Assembly: GCA_964036295.1 (NCBI GenBank)
Contig: OZ038466.1
Span: forward strand, 14,728,001-14,792,000
Source of the DNA: Plumapathes pennacea
Taxonomy: Eukaryota; Cnidaria; Anthozoa; Antipatharia; Myriopathidae
Reading direction: 5' to 3'
DNA: 64,000 bases
Under the pieces are notes generated by a model. That model worked only from the letters and a program-made list of their open reading frames with translations. It was not told the origin of the DNA and did no database searches. A program made the position numbers and the translations under genes. Positions 10,865 to 22,021 of this stretch are shown here, one piece after another (the first letter of the stretch is position 1; the number at the start of each line of letters is the position of its first letter).

Positions 10865-12814
10865 TTTGTCTTAGGTGTCTTCAATCCATTGTGGACATGC
10901 TCGCAGGAGAGCAGGAGGAACTTCAGAGGCTCCAGTGCTCCAGTCATAGGTGTTGATCTCCTCACTGGGATTATCTTCAAAGCGCTGGTTCCGGCGACAC
11001 AAGAGCATCCACTCTTCACACGTGTCCTCCTCTGGTACTGGTGCCATTGCCTCTTCTACTGGTTCTCCCATGTCACGATCTCCAGCAACTTTGATCATGG
11101 CTTTTTTCAGTGCAGATGAAGCTTGGTCGGTATCCCGAAGGCGGCCTACGCAGGTTTTCAATATGCTTGTTGCTGGCTGAGAGCGAGGTTTTCCCTTGGC
11201 TATGTACTTGGCCATATAGCGTGCACAAGCATTGACATCAACAACAATCTAGAGGTCAACATTAGCACGCCAGTGCTGCAGCATCACACGATTGTGGGGA
11301 TTCAGGCGATCATCGTTGCGCTTTGTGACAAGGGTGGCCCTGATCTTGTCTTCACTGATCTGCTCGAAAGTGACATTAGTGTATTCTGTCAGTTGCTGTG
11401 GAAAACCAAAACGACAACTGGGCTCTTCCTCTGCTTTCGTGCGACGAAGGCAGTAGGCTGCATTGCAACGGGTATGTCGCTGAACAGAGTTGACCAGCTG
11501 GTGGTATTCTTCGTCTTCGTCTTCCACATCTCTGAAAGGTACAGAGGATGGGTGTGGGTCTGGTGCTGACCAGTCATTGAAGTCCGCCATTGCCTCATTC
11601 ATCGTTGTCACCAGCTAATTTGCATATTCAACTGCTATTGCCTTGGCTTGGTCACCCTCTGCAATTGTTGCCAGCAGTTCTTCACGATTAGCATCGGGAT
11701 CAAAGAGCATATTCTGTGCTTCCCAGCCTTTGGCAGCTGTGGTGATAAGGTCACAAAGGCCAGGGTCATTCTTGAGCTTAGCACAGCCATGGGGGTGAAT
11801 TGATCCGCGTGCTATTCATATCGATACCAGTGCCAGCTTGCATCAAGGCACCCATACATCCAGGTGTTGATAAACTGTGGCAGTTTGGCAGAGAAGAACC
11901 AATCTGTTAGATGGGGGTTGTTGATGATGGCTTGAACACGCATACCATGGGACGCACCCTCTGGCTGTTGCAGCAGGCGGTGAAGATCTGGCCAGTAGTT
12001 ATCTGCTGCAATGACAGTAAAGAAGAAGGTAGGGTATCCCTTCTGGTCAAACAGTGTTTGAAGTTCCAGCAGTCGCTGGAACCAATACTGCTTGGTGCCC
12101 TGGACCTTGGAAGCATACATCTTGACACGCTTCATCAGCTGTTTGGCTGACATCTCTTGCACCATTGAATGGAGGTCTTCGATTGTGAGATTACAATCTT
12201 CAGGGTGCTGCTTAAGGTAGATGTTTGCTTGCGATAACAGCTGGTGCCTGTGCTTCATGTTTAGAGCCCAGTAGGGGAACCGAGCATGAGAAGCGAACCT
12301 CCAATGGAAGTGTCCATCAACAGTCTTGTCAACATACTTGATAAGGTGCTTGAATGAGTTTGCTAGAGACACAGCCCTCTTTCGCCCTTGGTTGCTTGGG
12401 TCACCTTTTCCATACGGAAAGAGAGCAGGAAAAGCCATAGAAGCCAGGCTGTAGTCTTGAACTCATTAAGCGAGTCTGCAGATATTGACGGCCAATCTCA
12501 TGGATCCTGACCATCAATAGCTGACCTGATGGCTTCTTGATCTTGTTTCTTGTGGAGTGGGAGAGGCAAGAAACTTCTGGGTTGTTCACCATTATCCTCC
12601 TGTGCATCTGTGGGTACATCAGGATCACTGTTGTCTTCATCTTCAGTGTTGTCTTCTATGATTTGGAGACCACTGGGTACATCATCTTCGGGCAGGTTTT
12701 GCAATGGTTTGTGGTCGATGATAATGTCCTTGTAGTAGAGGTCGTTTGCCTTGAGCCACTGAATCGCATCCAAGACTCGTTTGCGGCGCACTCTACAGTC
12801 TTTGTGAGTGTTAT
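10865..12814 (-). pseudogene. Helitron Rep/HUH and Helitron-like N region, broken
   Basis: Minus-strand pieces in order: 12791-12498 (start of exon 2); 12438-11812 with FPALFPYG and the TVIAADNYWPDLHRLL region typical of the Helitron-like N domain; the HUH metal motif (HPHGCAKL) near 11,775-11,800 in a shifted frame; 11611-11249 with HTRCNAAYCLR; and the CARYMAKYIAKG tyrosine motif of the Rep nickase near 11,190-11,220. Breaks include frameshifts near 12,450 and 11,820, stops near 11,815 and 11,625, and a TAG between 11,249 and the tyrosine motif that is one C-to-T change from Gln. The nickase cannot be made as one protein from this copy. Confidence 0.8.
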
Positions 12815-13723
12815 CTAATTGAATAAAGTGAGGTTAATTTTGTACTAATAAATGCCTTTGAAATCATACATACATACATGCATACATGTACCGGTATCAC
12901 TAAATATTTTAAAGTGATATATCTTGTGGTGCAAAAACACTCCATTGTACAGTATGCCAGGGTAACAAAATATAAATAACTTAAACATAAAAACCATGAT
13001 AATGAAAACCACAAAAATCAGTTCACTATCTCTATTGAGGGGCAAAATAAATCACACAATAATTTAGAGCTGTATTCAGCAACACTGAAACACTATGCAT
13101 TTAAAACAAAGTATGTGTAGCTACTTTTTAATAGGAAATCATGTTGATACAGTATTTCTTAAAGTATGGCAGCTGCTTTTTAATTGACAGAAAACCATAA
13201 AATCACACACTAAGGAAGTGTAATTTCCAGTTAGAAAAGACAATAGTTGTGTAATTGTCACGAGTGCATTGTCCCAAACATTTGGAAGTTCAGCAAAATT
13301 CGTGAAGTGAACATACACTGCATGTACAGTCACACGTATGTAAAAGAAAGATTGACAGCAAACACAATCAATTCAAAAAAAACATGAATTCAGTCAAGAA
13401 GACTATCTTCTGATACAGAAAAATCTAGCACCATAAGTATTTTAGTCTTTCAAGCAGGTACAGCACGTTTTCTTTGGTTTAATGGACTGCATAGGTTTTC
13501 AACAGACAATTTAAACAAAGAAGGAAATCGTATTAACAAATTCAATATTACATTTAGCAAGTGAATCAGGTGTGAAAATTGAAAATAGTCGGCAGTTCCT
13601 CACATGAAAAAGAAACACAATGAAAGAACAAAAAAGCAAAGAAAACTAATGTATTTCCGAAACGGCTGATAGGCATTATTGTCCAGGTACAAAGGAAGAA
13701 AAGGAAGTGTTTTATTTGCTTAC
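12815..13723 (-). other. Predicted spliceosomal intron in the Helitron gene
   Basis: On the minus strand the upstream exon ends GGGGCAG before GTAAGC at 13723, and the downstream exon begins after AATTAG at 12815. Joining them keeps the frame across a conserved Helitron segment. The 909-bp interval has no open frame and contains a CATA microsatellite near 12,870. Confidence 0.65.
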
Positions 13724-14069
13724 CTGCCCCTTGTTTCCTGATGATAAGAATCGGCAAGTCACTCACATTGGCGGGGAGACTGCTGAGAAATCCCTGCACA
13801 TCTTGTGGCAAATTGAGGACATGTCCTTTGTACCCACGCTGGCCGCCATGTTTCCGGTAAACACACATAATGGGGAAAGCCCTGGCGATAAGCATTTCCT
13901 CCACTTCGCTGAGGCCCTGTAGTTCTGTTGGCACTGTACGAGGGTCCACGTTGTTGTCACCCGAGAATAAGCGGCACGATGTCTTTTTGTCTGGCATACG
14001 TCTGGTACAGATGTAGTTCGGGTCAGTCATGCTTTGGTTGGCAACTATTGGCCATGTTTCCTTACACAC
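13724..14069 (-). CDS. Helitron N-terminal exon
   Basis: About 115 codons are open from the first ATG (14069) to the predicted donor site at 13723. The segment contains GLSEVEEMLIARAFPIM and YKGHVLNLPQDVQGF, a conserved N-terminal region of animal Helitron-type proteins that precedes the Helitron-like N domain. The 3' end reads ILIIRKQGA and joins the next exon in frame. The true start could lie further upstream, but the preceding 300 bp look non-coding. Confidence 0.65.
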
Positions 14070-15079
14070 GTTACAGTGATGGTGTCGAAGGTTTTATTCG
14101 TAGAGGTGGAAGGCTAGAAGTTCCTCTTGTGCCCACTGATGAACACCACGTGATCTACCCAGAAGACACAGTGGTGCGAGAAGGTCGCCCGTGAAAGACA
14201 AACATTAAAACACGAGATTCGAAGTCGCAGAGGAAAGAGCCTGGGAATGAAGTTAGAGTGTTCTACCCAGGTCCCCGCGATTCTCTTCCGATGTTTTTGC
14301 CAGCAAACCCCGCTGCGTGGGGAGGTCGCCGGTGAACGACAAACATTCAAAAACGACATGGTATTCAGATTAGTACCCACGCAGGGCGTGGGAATAAGAA
14401 CTTAGGTCCGCAAAGTGTACGAGAAGCTATTACTAATTAATTATTATTCTACTCGGACTTGCCAAACATGGAATGATAAATAACCAAAGAGGCTGTAAAT
14501 TAGCCAGCCGATTTTATTTTTCAGACCATATTGAAACAAAGAGTTCAGAACGATCGTGGTTTTGGGTAAAAAGTGTAGTTTGTTGCAACTTTTCAGAAAG
14601 CCGCTAGACGCGCTCAAAAGAAACTTTTAAAACGTTGCTTTAAAATTCTCAGTGTTGTAGATAGTTTTTGCCAATTTAAAAAATTATTTTTGTACAAATA
14701 ACAATTTCTGTGCATTTAATAATTATAATATCTTTAAACACTTACTATTTAAAACACTGAAACATTTCCAATTTTATTATTTGGCGGAGCTGTTGTAATT
14801 TAACCAGCAAATAAATATAAACTACAGTAAAAAATAGTGCCAATTTCTATATATTTTGATAACATATTACTGTATTATACTACGTATAGGACGTATAGGG
14901 ACAGTGGGAATCTCGTGTCACTATTAGATGATGAAGCATTTGGTTATTTTCTAGGTGGAATGGAAGGCACCCAGTTTCGTTCTTATTTAACGTGGCAGCG
15001 AACCACCCTGGTTCACTCCTTGATCCAGGTTGTTATCAGATTGCTCCATCCTCTTTCGAGGGTTTAGGCTACAACCGTC
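14070..15079. other. Intergenic, short repeats only
   Basis: No gene is supported. A ~25-bp imperfect direct repeat around GGTCGCC(C/G)GTGAA(A/C)GACAAACATT occurs at about 14,183 and 14,325. A single arm related to the foldback at 690-802 lies near 14,440-14,490. The remainder is AT-rich. Confidence 0.5.
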
Positions 15080-15269
15080 ATTATCATCGTTCCCTCGCCT
15101 GTTATGCGCTAGATTTCCATGCAAGATACATCTTGCAGCCTTCTTCCTGAACAGCAATGGATAGTAATTGGCAAAACCCACGCCCGAAACCTTTCATCTT
15201 CAGCCATTGGTACGACTCCTTCGCCATCACTCCTCTCCAGTTCAATGCAACGAAGTGAAGGTGGTTAAG

Positions 15270-18200
15270 GATTGGGGATTAATTTTGTCTTTCACCCATT
15301 GTCTAACCGGCGGCTGGTCATAATACTCCATCCTCTGTCTATGGGCATTCCCCAAATCGGTTCGGTCGACTGCCGAATTGACCTCGCGGCCATAACTGAA
15401 CCAATCTACAAGCAGTATCTTCCCTGTCCAACTTCGACCCCCACGAAGGGGCCTCAGCCAGCCCGTGCCGGCTCCACCCGCTTCAAGTCTCAACCCGACA
15501 GCCCCAACCCCTAGAATCAATCCTTTTCCCAAAGTTACGGATCCTTTTTGCCGACTTCCCTTACCGACATTGTTCTATCGACCAGAGGCTGACCTTGGAG
15601 ACCTGCTGCGGTTATGAGTATGGTCCTACACGAAAACCATCCTCTTCTCCGGATTTTCAAGGACCTTCGAGAGCGCACAGGACAACCACAAGAACTGTGG
15701 TGCTTTACCGGACATCAAATCCTATTTTCAGGCAAGCTGATTTCAGGGTGAAAGTCCGTTGAAAGAAAAGAGAACTCTTCCTAGGGCCCCCGCCGGCATC
15801 TCCGGGTTAGCTTGCGTTACCGCATCTGCCACTAGGTGGCGATATCCGTGTTCCGATTCGGGAATATTAACCCGATTCCCTTTCAATAGGCGGCTCACGA
15901 TTGGGCACTTTAAAACGGAGTTTCCGTATCTCTCAGGATTGACTAGCCCATGTCCAATTGCTGTTCATATGGAACTTTTCTCCACTTCGGTCTTCAAAGC
16001 TCTCATTTGAATATTTGCTACTACCACCAAAATCTGCACTAGAGGACGTTTCACCCAGGCGTACGCCAAAGGCTGCGTCACGACCCCCACACCCTCCTAC
16101 TCGTCAGGTCTTCGCCTTTGCCCTGACGGCAGAGTATAGGTGCGACGCTGAAGCGCCATCCATTTTAAGGGATAACTGCTTCGACAGGTGAGCTGTTACA
16201 CACTCCTTATCGGATTCCAACTTCTATGGCCACCGTACTACTGTCAATAGCAACCAACACCTTTTGTGGGGTCTGATGAGCATCGACTTTGGCATCTTAA
16301 CTCTGCGTTCGGTTCATCAAGCATTGCCAGTTCTCCTTATCAAAAAAAGCCCGCTAGAACATCGCATTCAACGCCCGGCTTCAATTAAGCAAGTCGGACT
16401 TCTTACCAATTTAAAGTTTGAGAATAGGTTAAGGCTGTTTTAACCCTAAGACCTCTAATCATTCGCTTTACCTGATAAAATTTTACTGAGCTCTTGCTAT
16501 CCTGATGGTAACTTCGGAGGGTTCGATTAGTCTTTCGCCCCTATACTCAAATTGGACGACCAATTTGTACATCAGAATAGCTACAAGCCTCCACCAGAGT
16601 TTCCTCTGGCTTTACCCTATTCAGGCATGGTTCACCATCTTTCGGGTCCCAGCAAATGCACTCTTACTCAAACCTTCCTAAGAGTAGAATAGGTCGGTCG
16701 ATGATGCGCCACCCCGTTAAGGGCAGGTTCTCACTTTCATTGCGCCCGCGACTTTCAATTACCCAAAGATTTGCGCATATGGTAGACTCCTTGGTCCATG
16801 TTTCAAGATTGGATGAAGCCATTTGACTGCCAGCATCCTAAACACATAGTGCGAAGTCACCGCCCCAGCGACCGGCAGCAGTCATGGTGCACTCCACGAC
16901 AGTCGAAAGCCAACCGGAGGAACGGGACCCCAGCCACAAGAAGCATCTGCTGCAACTCTTCAATCGGGCCCGGTGTCACAGCGGATTTTATCCCCCCGCG
17001 AATTTTATTCCCCCAGATAGAATCCACTAGCGGATTTTATCCACTCTCGCGGATTTTATTCCCCGGATTTTACACCCCCATCATTGCTCTCGATCTCGGG
17101 AAATGCGAAACCTGATAGAAGACTGCCCTTTTAGCCAGAGCCATTGACGGATCGAACCGCTTACTATGATTTCAAATCGGGATCCAAAGCCCTAATTAAA
17201 CGTTTTCAACGCTTCATTATAACGAATTGATTTGAATTGAATTTTTTTAAAAACCATCTTTTGTTATAAAGGCGTTTACACTTCAAACGGATTGAAGCTT
17301 TTCGTTTATCGTTTTATCGTTTCAACAAAACCTTGCGGTATATCTTCTTCGGGATTTAAGCCCTCAAACAAGTGTTTGTTTCAAGTCTCTATGTGAGGCA
17401 AATATATGATAAACAGACATGAGAATCGTCTGCACAAAATAGCAATTGATCCACTCTGCTGAGGGGGTAGCTAAACTCTCTCCTGATATCTTAGTGGAAC
17501 TTTACAAGGGTGTATAGTGAAATAAATTGATGCCTGTGTGGCCAACTATTATGGCCGACCAGCCACAACCACGACCGACCGTTAATGCTTCGCTGTCGAG
17601 TATGAGGATTGAATCCGCTAGCGAAACAATGTGACAAACATAAAGAGGACTATGTTTGCAAGTGTCAAGTGAAAAGGTTCAAACCTGTGAGAGCTTTCGA
17701 AATCGATGTGTGTGTGGCCGACCAGCCACGACCCCAACCAAACGTTAAAGGGAATGGCGTACGACTATGCCTATTGTTAAAAACAACGTTTCAAGTCTCT
17801 AATGTGCTTTGCATCCAACTACATGATAAATTTCAAGACACGGCTTCTAAGACCTTTGAACGCTTCACTGTCGAGTATGAGTTACGGGGGATAAAATCCG
17901 CGAGAGGGGGATAGAATCCGCTAGCGGATATTATCCGCGGGGGAATGAATCCGCTAGCGGATTCTATCCGGGGGGATAAAATCCGCTAGGACACCGGGCC
18001 GTGAGAACGCCGGCCTAAACAGTCAGTCCCTAAGGGGACAGACCTACATTTAAGACCCAGTCCAAATCCATGTTGACGTGCACCTGCGAGCCGAACCGCA
18101 CGGCCGCAGTCAATTCAGATTTGCAAACTATGCGCCCGAGCCACCCACCGGCTGAATCTCGCACGGTGCATTTCTAGCTCCATTCGTTTCCCTTTTAAAG

Positions 18201-18600
18201 GTTTCACGTACTTTTTAACTCTCGTTCCAAAGTCCTTTTCATCTTTCCCTTACATTGCTTGTTCGCTATCAGTCTCGTGCCAATATTTAGCTTTAGATGG
18301 AGGTTACCACCCATTTTGGGCTGCATTCCCAAACAACCCGACTCTTCGGAAGCACAACGTGAGCGGCCGGACACACCACAGACGGGGTTGTAACCCTCTA
18401 TTAAGTGCTGTTCCAAGCAACTTAGGCGCGGCTAGTCAGCCGAGAAAGCGCTTCTCGGAACTGCAATTCGCCATTGCAAGCAACCGAGATTTTAAATTTG
18501 AGCTGATTCCGTTACTGGGGGAATCCTTGTTAGTTTCTTTTTCTCTGCTTATTAATATGCTTAAATTTAGCGGGTAGCCTTGGCTGATCTGAGGTCAAGA
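15270..18600 (-). rRNA. 28S (large subunit) rRNA, 3'-truncated and interrupted
   Basis: On the minus strand the 5' end is recognisable at about 18,600 (TGACCTCAGATCAG then GGCTACCCGCTAAATTTAAG). Conserved core blocks continue to at least about 15,510, including GCCTCTGGTCGATAGAACAATG near 15,570-15,600. The left limit is uncertain: sequence down to about 15,080 could be a variable domain or non-rRNA. The conserved 3' third is absent, and a 1-kb inverted-repeat element interrupts the gene at 16,967-18,000. It is therefore a dead or partial rDNA copy, or an assembly fragment of an array. Confidence 0.85.
16967..18000. mobile_element. Non-autonomous inverted-repeat element inserted in 28S
   Basis: The ends are inverted copies: GGCCCGGTGTC on the left and GACACCGGGCC on the right. 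Subterminal copies of GGATAAAATCCGCTAGCGG-type motifs follow in both orientations (16,980-17,080 and 17,880-17,990). Recognisable 28S sequence abuts both ends (CAACTCTTCAATC on the left, GTGAGAACGCCGGCC on the right). There is no transposase; the longest frame inside is about 100 codons and featureless. It behaves like a MITE. A target duplication could not be defined with confidence. Confidence 0.8.
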
Positions 18601-18845
18601 TTTGATGAACAGGTCTTTCAAGCCGTTTGTGTTCTCCTTTGGTCAACCCAACAAACTCATGGGGCCGCCACCCAGGCGACCAGTAAGGACAGTTAATTTT
18701 TGGCCTCCAAGGTTACGATTGTCTTTGCAGTTCAACCATCCGGGTTTCACTGACTTTCAGGGCACGCGGCAAATGCTTGCCGAGAAACCCAAATGCCGCA
18801 CCAACCTGCCCAGTGCGCTAGGCACGGGCGGTGCGAGATAATGTT
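18601..18845 (-). other. ITS2
   Basis: Spacer between the 3' end of 5.8S and the 5' end of 28S, defined by those flanking genes. About 245 bp, short as in many cnidarians. Confidence 0.75.
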
Positions 18846-19004
18846 GAAACCGACACTCAGATAGACACGCCCAAGGAGAACCCAAGAGCGCCATTTGCGT
18901 TCAAAGATTCGATGATTCACTGAATTCTGCAATTCACACTACTTATCGCACCTTGCTGCGTTCTTCATCAATGCACGATCCAAGAGATCCACCGTTTAAA
19001 GTTG
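18846..19004 (-). rRNA. 5.8S rRNA
   Basis: On the minus strand it begins AACTTTAAACGGTGGATCTC at about 19,004 and contains the conserved GATGAAGAACGCAGC, GAATTGCAGAATTCAGTGAA and TTTGAACGCAAATGGCGCTC blocks. The length of about 159 nt is normal. It is a colinear match to a metazoan 5.8S, and its sequence resembles non-bilaterian animals more than molluscs, arthropods or vertebrates; that placement is from memory. Confidence 0.9.
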
Positions 19005-19212
19005 TCTCAATTTTTGTCGCAGAGTACCCGAAGGTACTCACTCAGTCGCAAACGTGTAGTAAAAAACACAAGTCGGGGCTGGTCGGTGTGAAGGAGAAGC
19101 AGAACCACTCCTCGCCGTGCCATTTAACGGGCAAGCCGACCCCTTAAGAAGTCCAGACAAGTTCACAGTGTAAGAAAAGAGGTGCCGTGGCCTGTTTTTC
19201 TTGGAAGATCGT
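19005..19212 (-). other. ITS1
   Basis: Spacer between the 18S 3' end and the 5.8S 5' end, about 208 bp, without other features. Confidence 0.75.
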
Positions 19213-19797
19213 AAGGATCCTTCCACAGGTTTACCTACGGAAACCTTGTTACGACTTTTATTTCCTCTAAATGATCACGTTTGACCAACTTCTCGGCATC
19301 CACTACTCCGTTGCTGGGGCAGCGGCCTCACTAAACCATTCAATCGGTAGTAGCGACGGGCGGTGAGGGCAGGGACGTAATCAACGCGAGCCGATGACTC
19401 ATGCTTATTAGGAATTCCTCATTCAAGACCAAAACTTACACTGATATATCCCCAGCACGACGATGTTTCACAAGATTATCCACACCTATCGGTGAAGGAG
19501 AGCTTTATTGACATCGTCCGTGTAGCGCGCGTGCAACCCAGAACATTTAACTTTGGTTAAACACCAACAGTCCCTCGAAGAAGTTAGCCATGATTCGGGA
19601 TTCGCGTAACTATTTAGCAGGTTAAGGTCTTCTTCGTTAACGGAGTTAACCAGAAAAATCACTCCACCAACTAAGAACGGCAATGCACCACGATGCACCA
19701 TAGAATCAAGAAAGAGTTCTCAATCTGTCAATCCTTACTATATCTGGACCTAGTGAGTTCCCTGTGTTGAGTCAAATTAAGCCGCAGGCTCCACTCT

Positions 19798-19834
<37 letters not shown>

Positions 19835-19848
19835 TTTGCAACCATACC
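19213..19848 (-). rRNA. 18S rRNA, 3' ~640 nt only
   Basis: The 3' terminus (AAGTCGTAACAAGGTTTCCG then GTGGAAGGATCC) lies at about 19,213-19,260 on the minus strand. Conserved blocks continue to AAACTTAAAGGAATTGACGG near 19,830. At about 19,848 the match stops abruptly and unrelated AT-rich sequence follows, so about two thirds of the gene is missing. Confidence 0.9.
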
Positions 19849-20008
19849 TGCCCTTTTGCTCGAAGATGGTTTAAAAGCCTGTTCCAGCTTAAAAACGCAT
19901 AAATAAAGTTGTTTTTGACAAAACCTTCACATTTTCAGGCATATAAATGACATGAAAGTTTAGACCAAATGCAGGATTAGCCTCATCGTGCTTTGAAAAA
20001 CCGGGCCC

Positions 20009-20105
20009 AGTTCAGTTCAGTTCAATTCAGTTCAGTTTAGTCAGTTCAGCTTAGTTCCGTTCAGTTCAATTCAGTTCAGTTCCGTTTAGTTCAGATCAGT
20101 TCAAG
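20009..20105. repeat. CAGTT-type pentanucleotide repeat
   Basis: Imperfect tandem copies of CAGTT/CAATT run for about 100 bp between the rRNA block and the AT-rich viral element. Confidence 0.9.
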
Positions 20106-20347
20106 TAGTGTAAATTTATTCCTTTTGGAACACACCCCTCCACCCCACCCTTCCCCGGCCCACATTTCGCTAGCACACTTTGTTTTACAAATGAAGTGTG
20201 ATGTAACCACAAAAACGGGGAAACAACTATCGTAATGAAAAATTGAATTTTAATAAATTAAGACTTAAGGACTTAATAAAAGATATAAAAAATGACCAAC
20301 TTTTTAAGGGAATTGCGAAGGAATTAGGCATTAAAGGTCGGTGAAAA

Positions 20348-20761
20348 ATGAAGAAACAAGAACTAGAGGAGGCGATTAAAAAGGCACAGGAAAGTCAAAA
20401 GGAAGAGACGAAGAAGCCGGTTTCTCCCCAAATAAAAGTTACTTCTAAAGAATTTATTGTTCCAAAAGAAACGAAGAAAACCTTTACCTCAAGAGCATTT
20501 ATTGTTCCAAAAAGAATTGAAAGGCCTATTCGTAAGAAAAAGCATTATTGTGAACATAATAGATAGAAATATTTTTGTAGGGATTGTGGTGGAACACAGA
20601 TTTGTTTTCATGGGAGACAAAAGTATTGTTGTAAGGATTGTAGAGGCACAGGAATTTGTGAACACAATAGACAAAGATATTTCTGTATAGATTGTGAAGG
20701 AAAAGGTATTTGTTCTCATAGAAAACAAAAGCATCAATGTAAAGATTGCGTGACTAAATAA
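20348..20761 (+). pseudogene. Zinc-ribbon repeat protein with one in-frame stop
   Basis: The reading frame spans 138 codons with a single TAG at 20,564-20,566. The N-terminus is Lys/Glu-rich. After about residue 67 come repeated CEHNR / YFCRDCGG / ICxH / KDCxG units, with Cys pairs spaced CxxC and a His two or three residues after a Cys. Such repeats occur in proteins of large DNA viruses and Polinton-like elements (family recollection); they probably bind zinc. TAG is one C-to-T change from CAG. The gene overlaps the first half of a palindrome at its stop codon. Confidence 0.6.
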
Positions 20762-20785
20762 TTCATAACAATTTTAGTTATGAAT
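20761..20785. terminator. Palindrome after the zinc-ribbon gene
   Basis: Arms ATTCATAAC (20,761-20,769) and GTTATGAAT (20,777-20,785) with a 7-bp loop. The same arms recur after the next gene, so it may be a transcript 3'-end signal. Function is inferred. Confidence 0.45.
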
Positions 20786-20841
20786 TTTAATTTGTGAATT
20801 TTAAATTTATTTAAGATTTTGTAAATATATAACAAAGAAGA

Positions 20842-21498
20842 ATGAAAATCGAAGATCTGAAAACTGAAAATTTAAGATTTACAGACTTTGAGAAAAAGAA
20901 AAACCAACAAGGTAAAAAATTTCACATCATGAAAGTTTACACCGAAGATTCTAATGGAAAGAGTAAACCAATAATTTTAGAGAAGAAAGATGTGACAACT
21001 TTTGGTTTAAAAAAAGTTCTTAAAGGAGATGGAACAATAAGTCATTTCTATTTTTCGATAATCTTTAGACCTGTCGTTAGAGATGAAACTTGGATAAAAA
21101 ATTTTGATGAAATTTCATGGTTCATAAGAAAGTATGTCATTAAACCAGAGATTAAGAAACAAATTGGAAAGAAGCCAGGCGGAACGAGCTTTGTAATATT
21201 TAATCCTTTGAAAGAGGAACCTGGAGAAGATCCAATAATGTTTGCTAGAGTAGGTCATTGTAATGGAAAAGTTTTTAGTAAGTTTTATGGTAATGATGCA
21301 AAAGGATTGACTCTTGATTTTATGCTTGATGAGTATTTTGACGTTAACGTCAAAATAAAGATTGATTCCGTCTTTATTAATTCAACAAACGCGTATTTAC
21401 AAGTAAGTTTGACAGAGCCGATTGTTAGTCCAATGTCAAGGATTGAAGATGGTGAGGTAGAAATCTTTGTTGATAAAGTTGAAAGCGAACAAGATTAA
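20842..21498 (+). CDS. Uncharacterised 218-aa viral-type protein
   Basis: A clean 218-codon frame, Lys-rich, with predicted alternating beta strands (KFHIMKVYTED, HFYFSIIFRPV, FVIFNPL) and an acidic tail. The ATG follows an AT-rich leader and the gene is closely flanked by palindromes. It has no signal peptide or membrane segment. The beta-rich, basic character would suit a single-stranded DNA-binding or virion protein, but I do not recognise the family. It is intact, unlike most of its neighbours. Confidence 0.65.
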   Translation: MKIEDLKTENLRFTDFEKKKNQQGKKFHIMKVYTEDSNGKSKPIILEKKDVTTFGLKKVLKGDGTISHFYFSIIFRPVVRDETWIKNFDEISWFIRKYVIKPEIKKQIGKKPGGTSFVIFNPLKEEPGEDPIMFARVGHCNGKVFSKFYGNDAKGLTLDFMLDEYFDVNVKIKIDSVFINSTNAYLQVSLTEPIVSPMSRIEDGEVEIFVDKVESEQD

Positions 21499-21565
21499 AA
21501 TTTACGTTGACCCAACGCGTTGAGTGACTGTGCTTTATGAATGTGATTAAAAGATCACTAATTTA

Positions 21566-21590
21566 ATTCATAACAAATTTTGTTATGAAT
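21566..21590. terminator. Palindrome after the 218-aa gene
   Basis: A perfect 12-bp stem, ATTCATAACAAA / TTTGTTATGAAT, with a 1-base loop, about 70 bp after the stop codon. It shares its core with the palindrome at 20,761-20,785. Confidence 0.5.
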
Positions 21591-22021
21591 TTAATAGTTT
21601 TATAGTCGTGTTACTTCATAATTTTGTTTGTAGCAGACCTCGTTTCGACATAGAACCAATGCATTGAGTGCCTGCACGATTTTAGCATTTCGTTTGCTTT
21701 AAAGATTTTTATTGTTGAAAAAGACCAGACGCGTCGGGTAAATAGACAAGGATTTTGTAACTTTAGTGTGTACCTTAACGAAACGACCACCAAACAGATC
21801 CACCGACAACTAAAGCGATTGAAGCCAATTTTTCTTCATGTATCCTTGCGCTTGTTGAATAATTCGTCTCTGTCTTTTTTTGTTTAATAGGATTTTAATT
21901 TTTATTTTTGTCATCATTAGTATTCATGCTTTTGTTTGGCTTTTCATCTGTGGTTTCATTAGTATTCACATCTTTTTCGTTTTTCTTTTCGTTGACTGAA
22001 TCATTCGCTCCAAACTTCATG

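Larger units (their letters stand above)
8560..14069 (-). mobile_element. Helitron (RepHel with OTU domain), decayed
   Basis: Minus-strand order is an N-terminal exon (14069-13724), a spliceosomal intron, then Helitron-like N domain, Rep (HUH) region, Pif1-type helicase and OTU protease. This is the domain set of animal Helitron/Helentron rolling-circle transposons. Several frameshifts and in-frame stops in the Rep half show it is inactive. I could not locate the 5'-TC end or the 3' hairpin-CTRR end, so the true boundaries are unknown. Confidence 0.85.

Noticed and set aside
15242-19701. Many open frames of 60-105 codons on both strands in the rRNA block
   Set aside because: They lie inside 28S, 5.8S or 18S and their spacers; rRNA often lacks stops by chance, and none has protein-like features.
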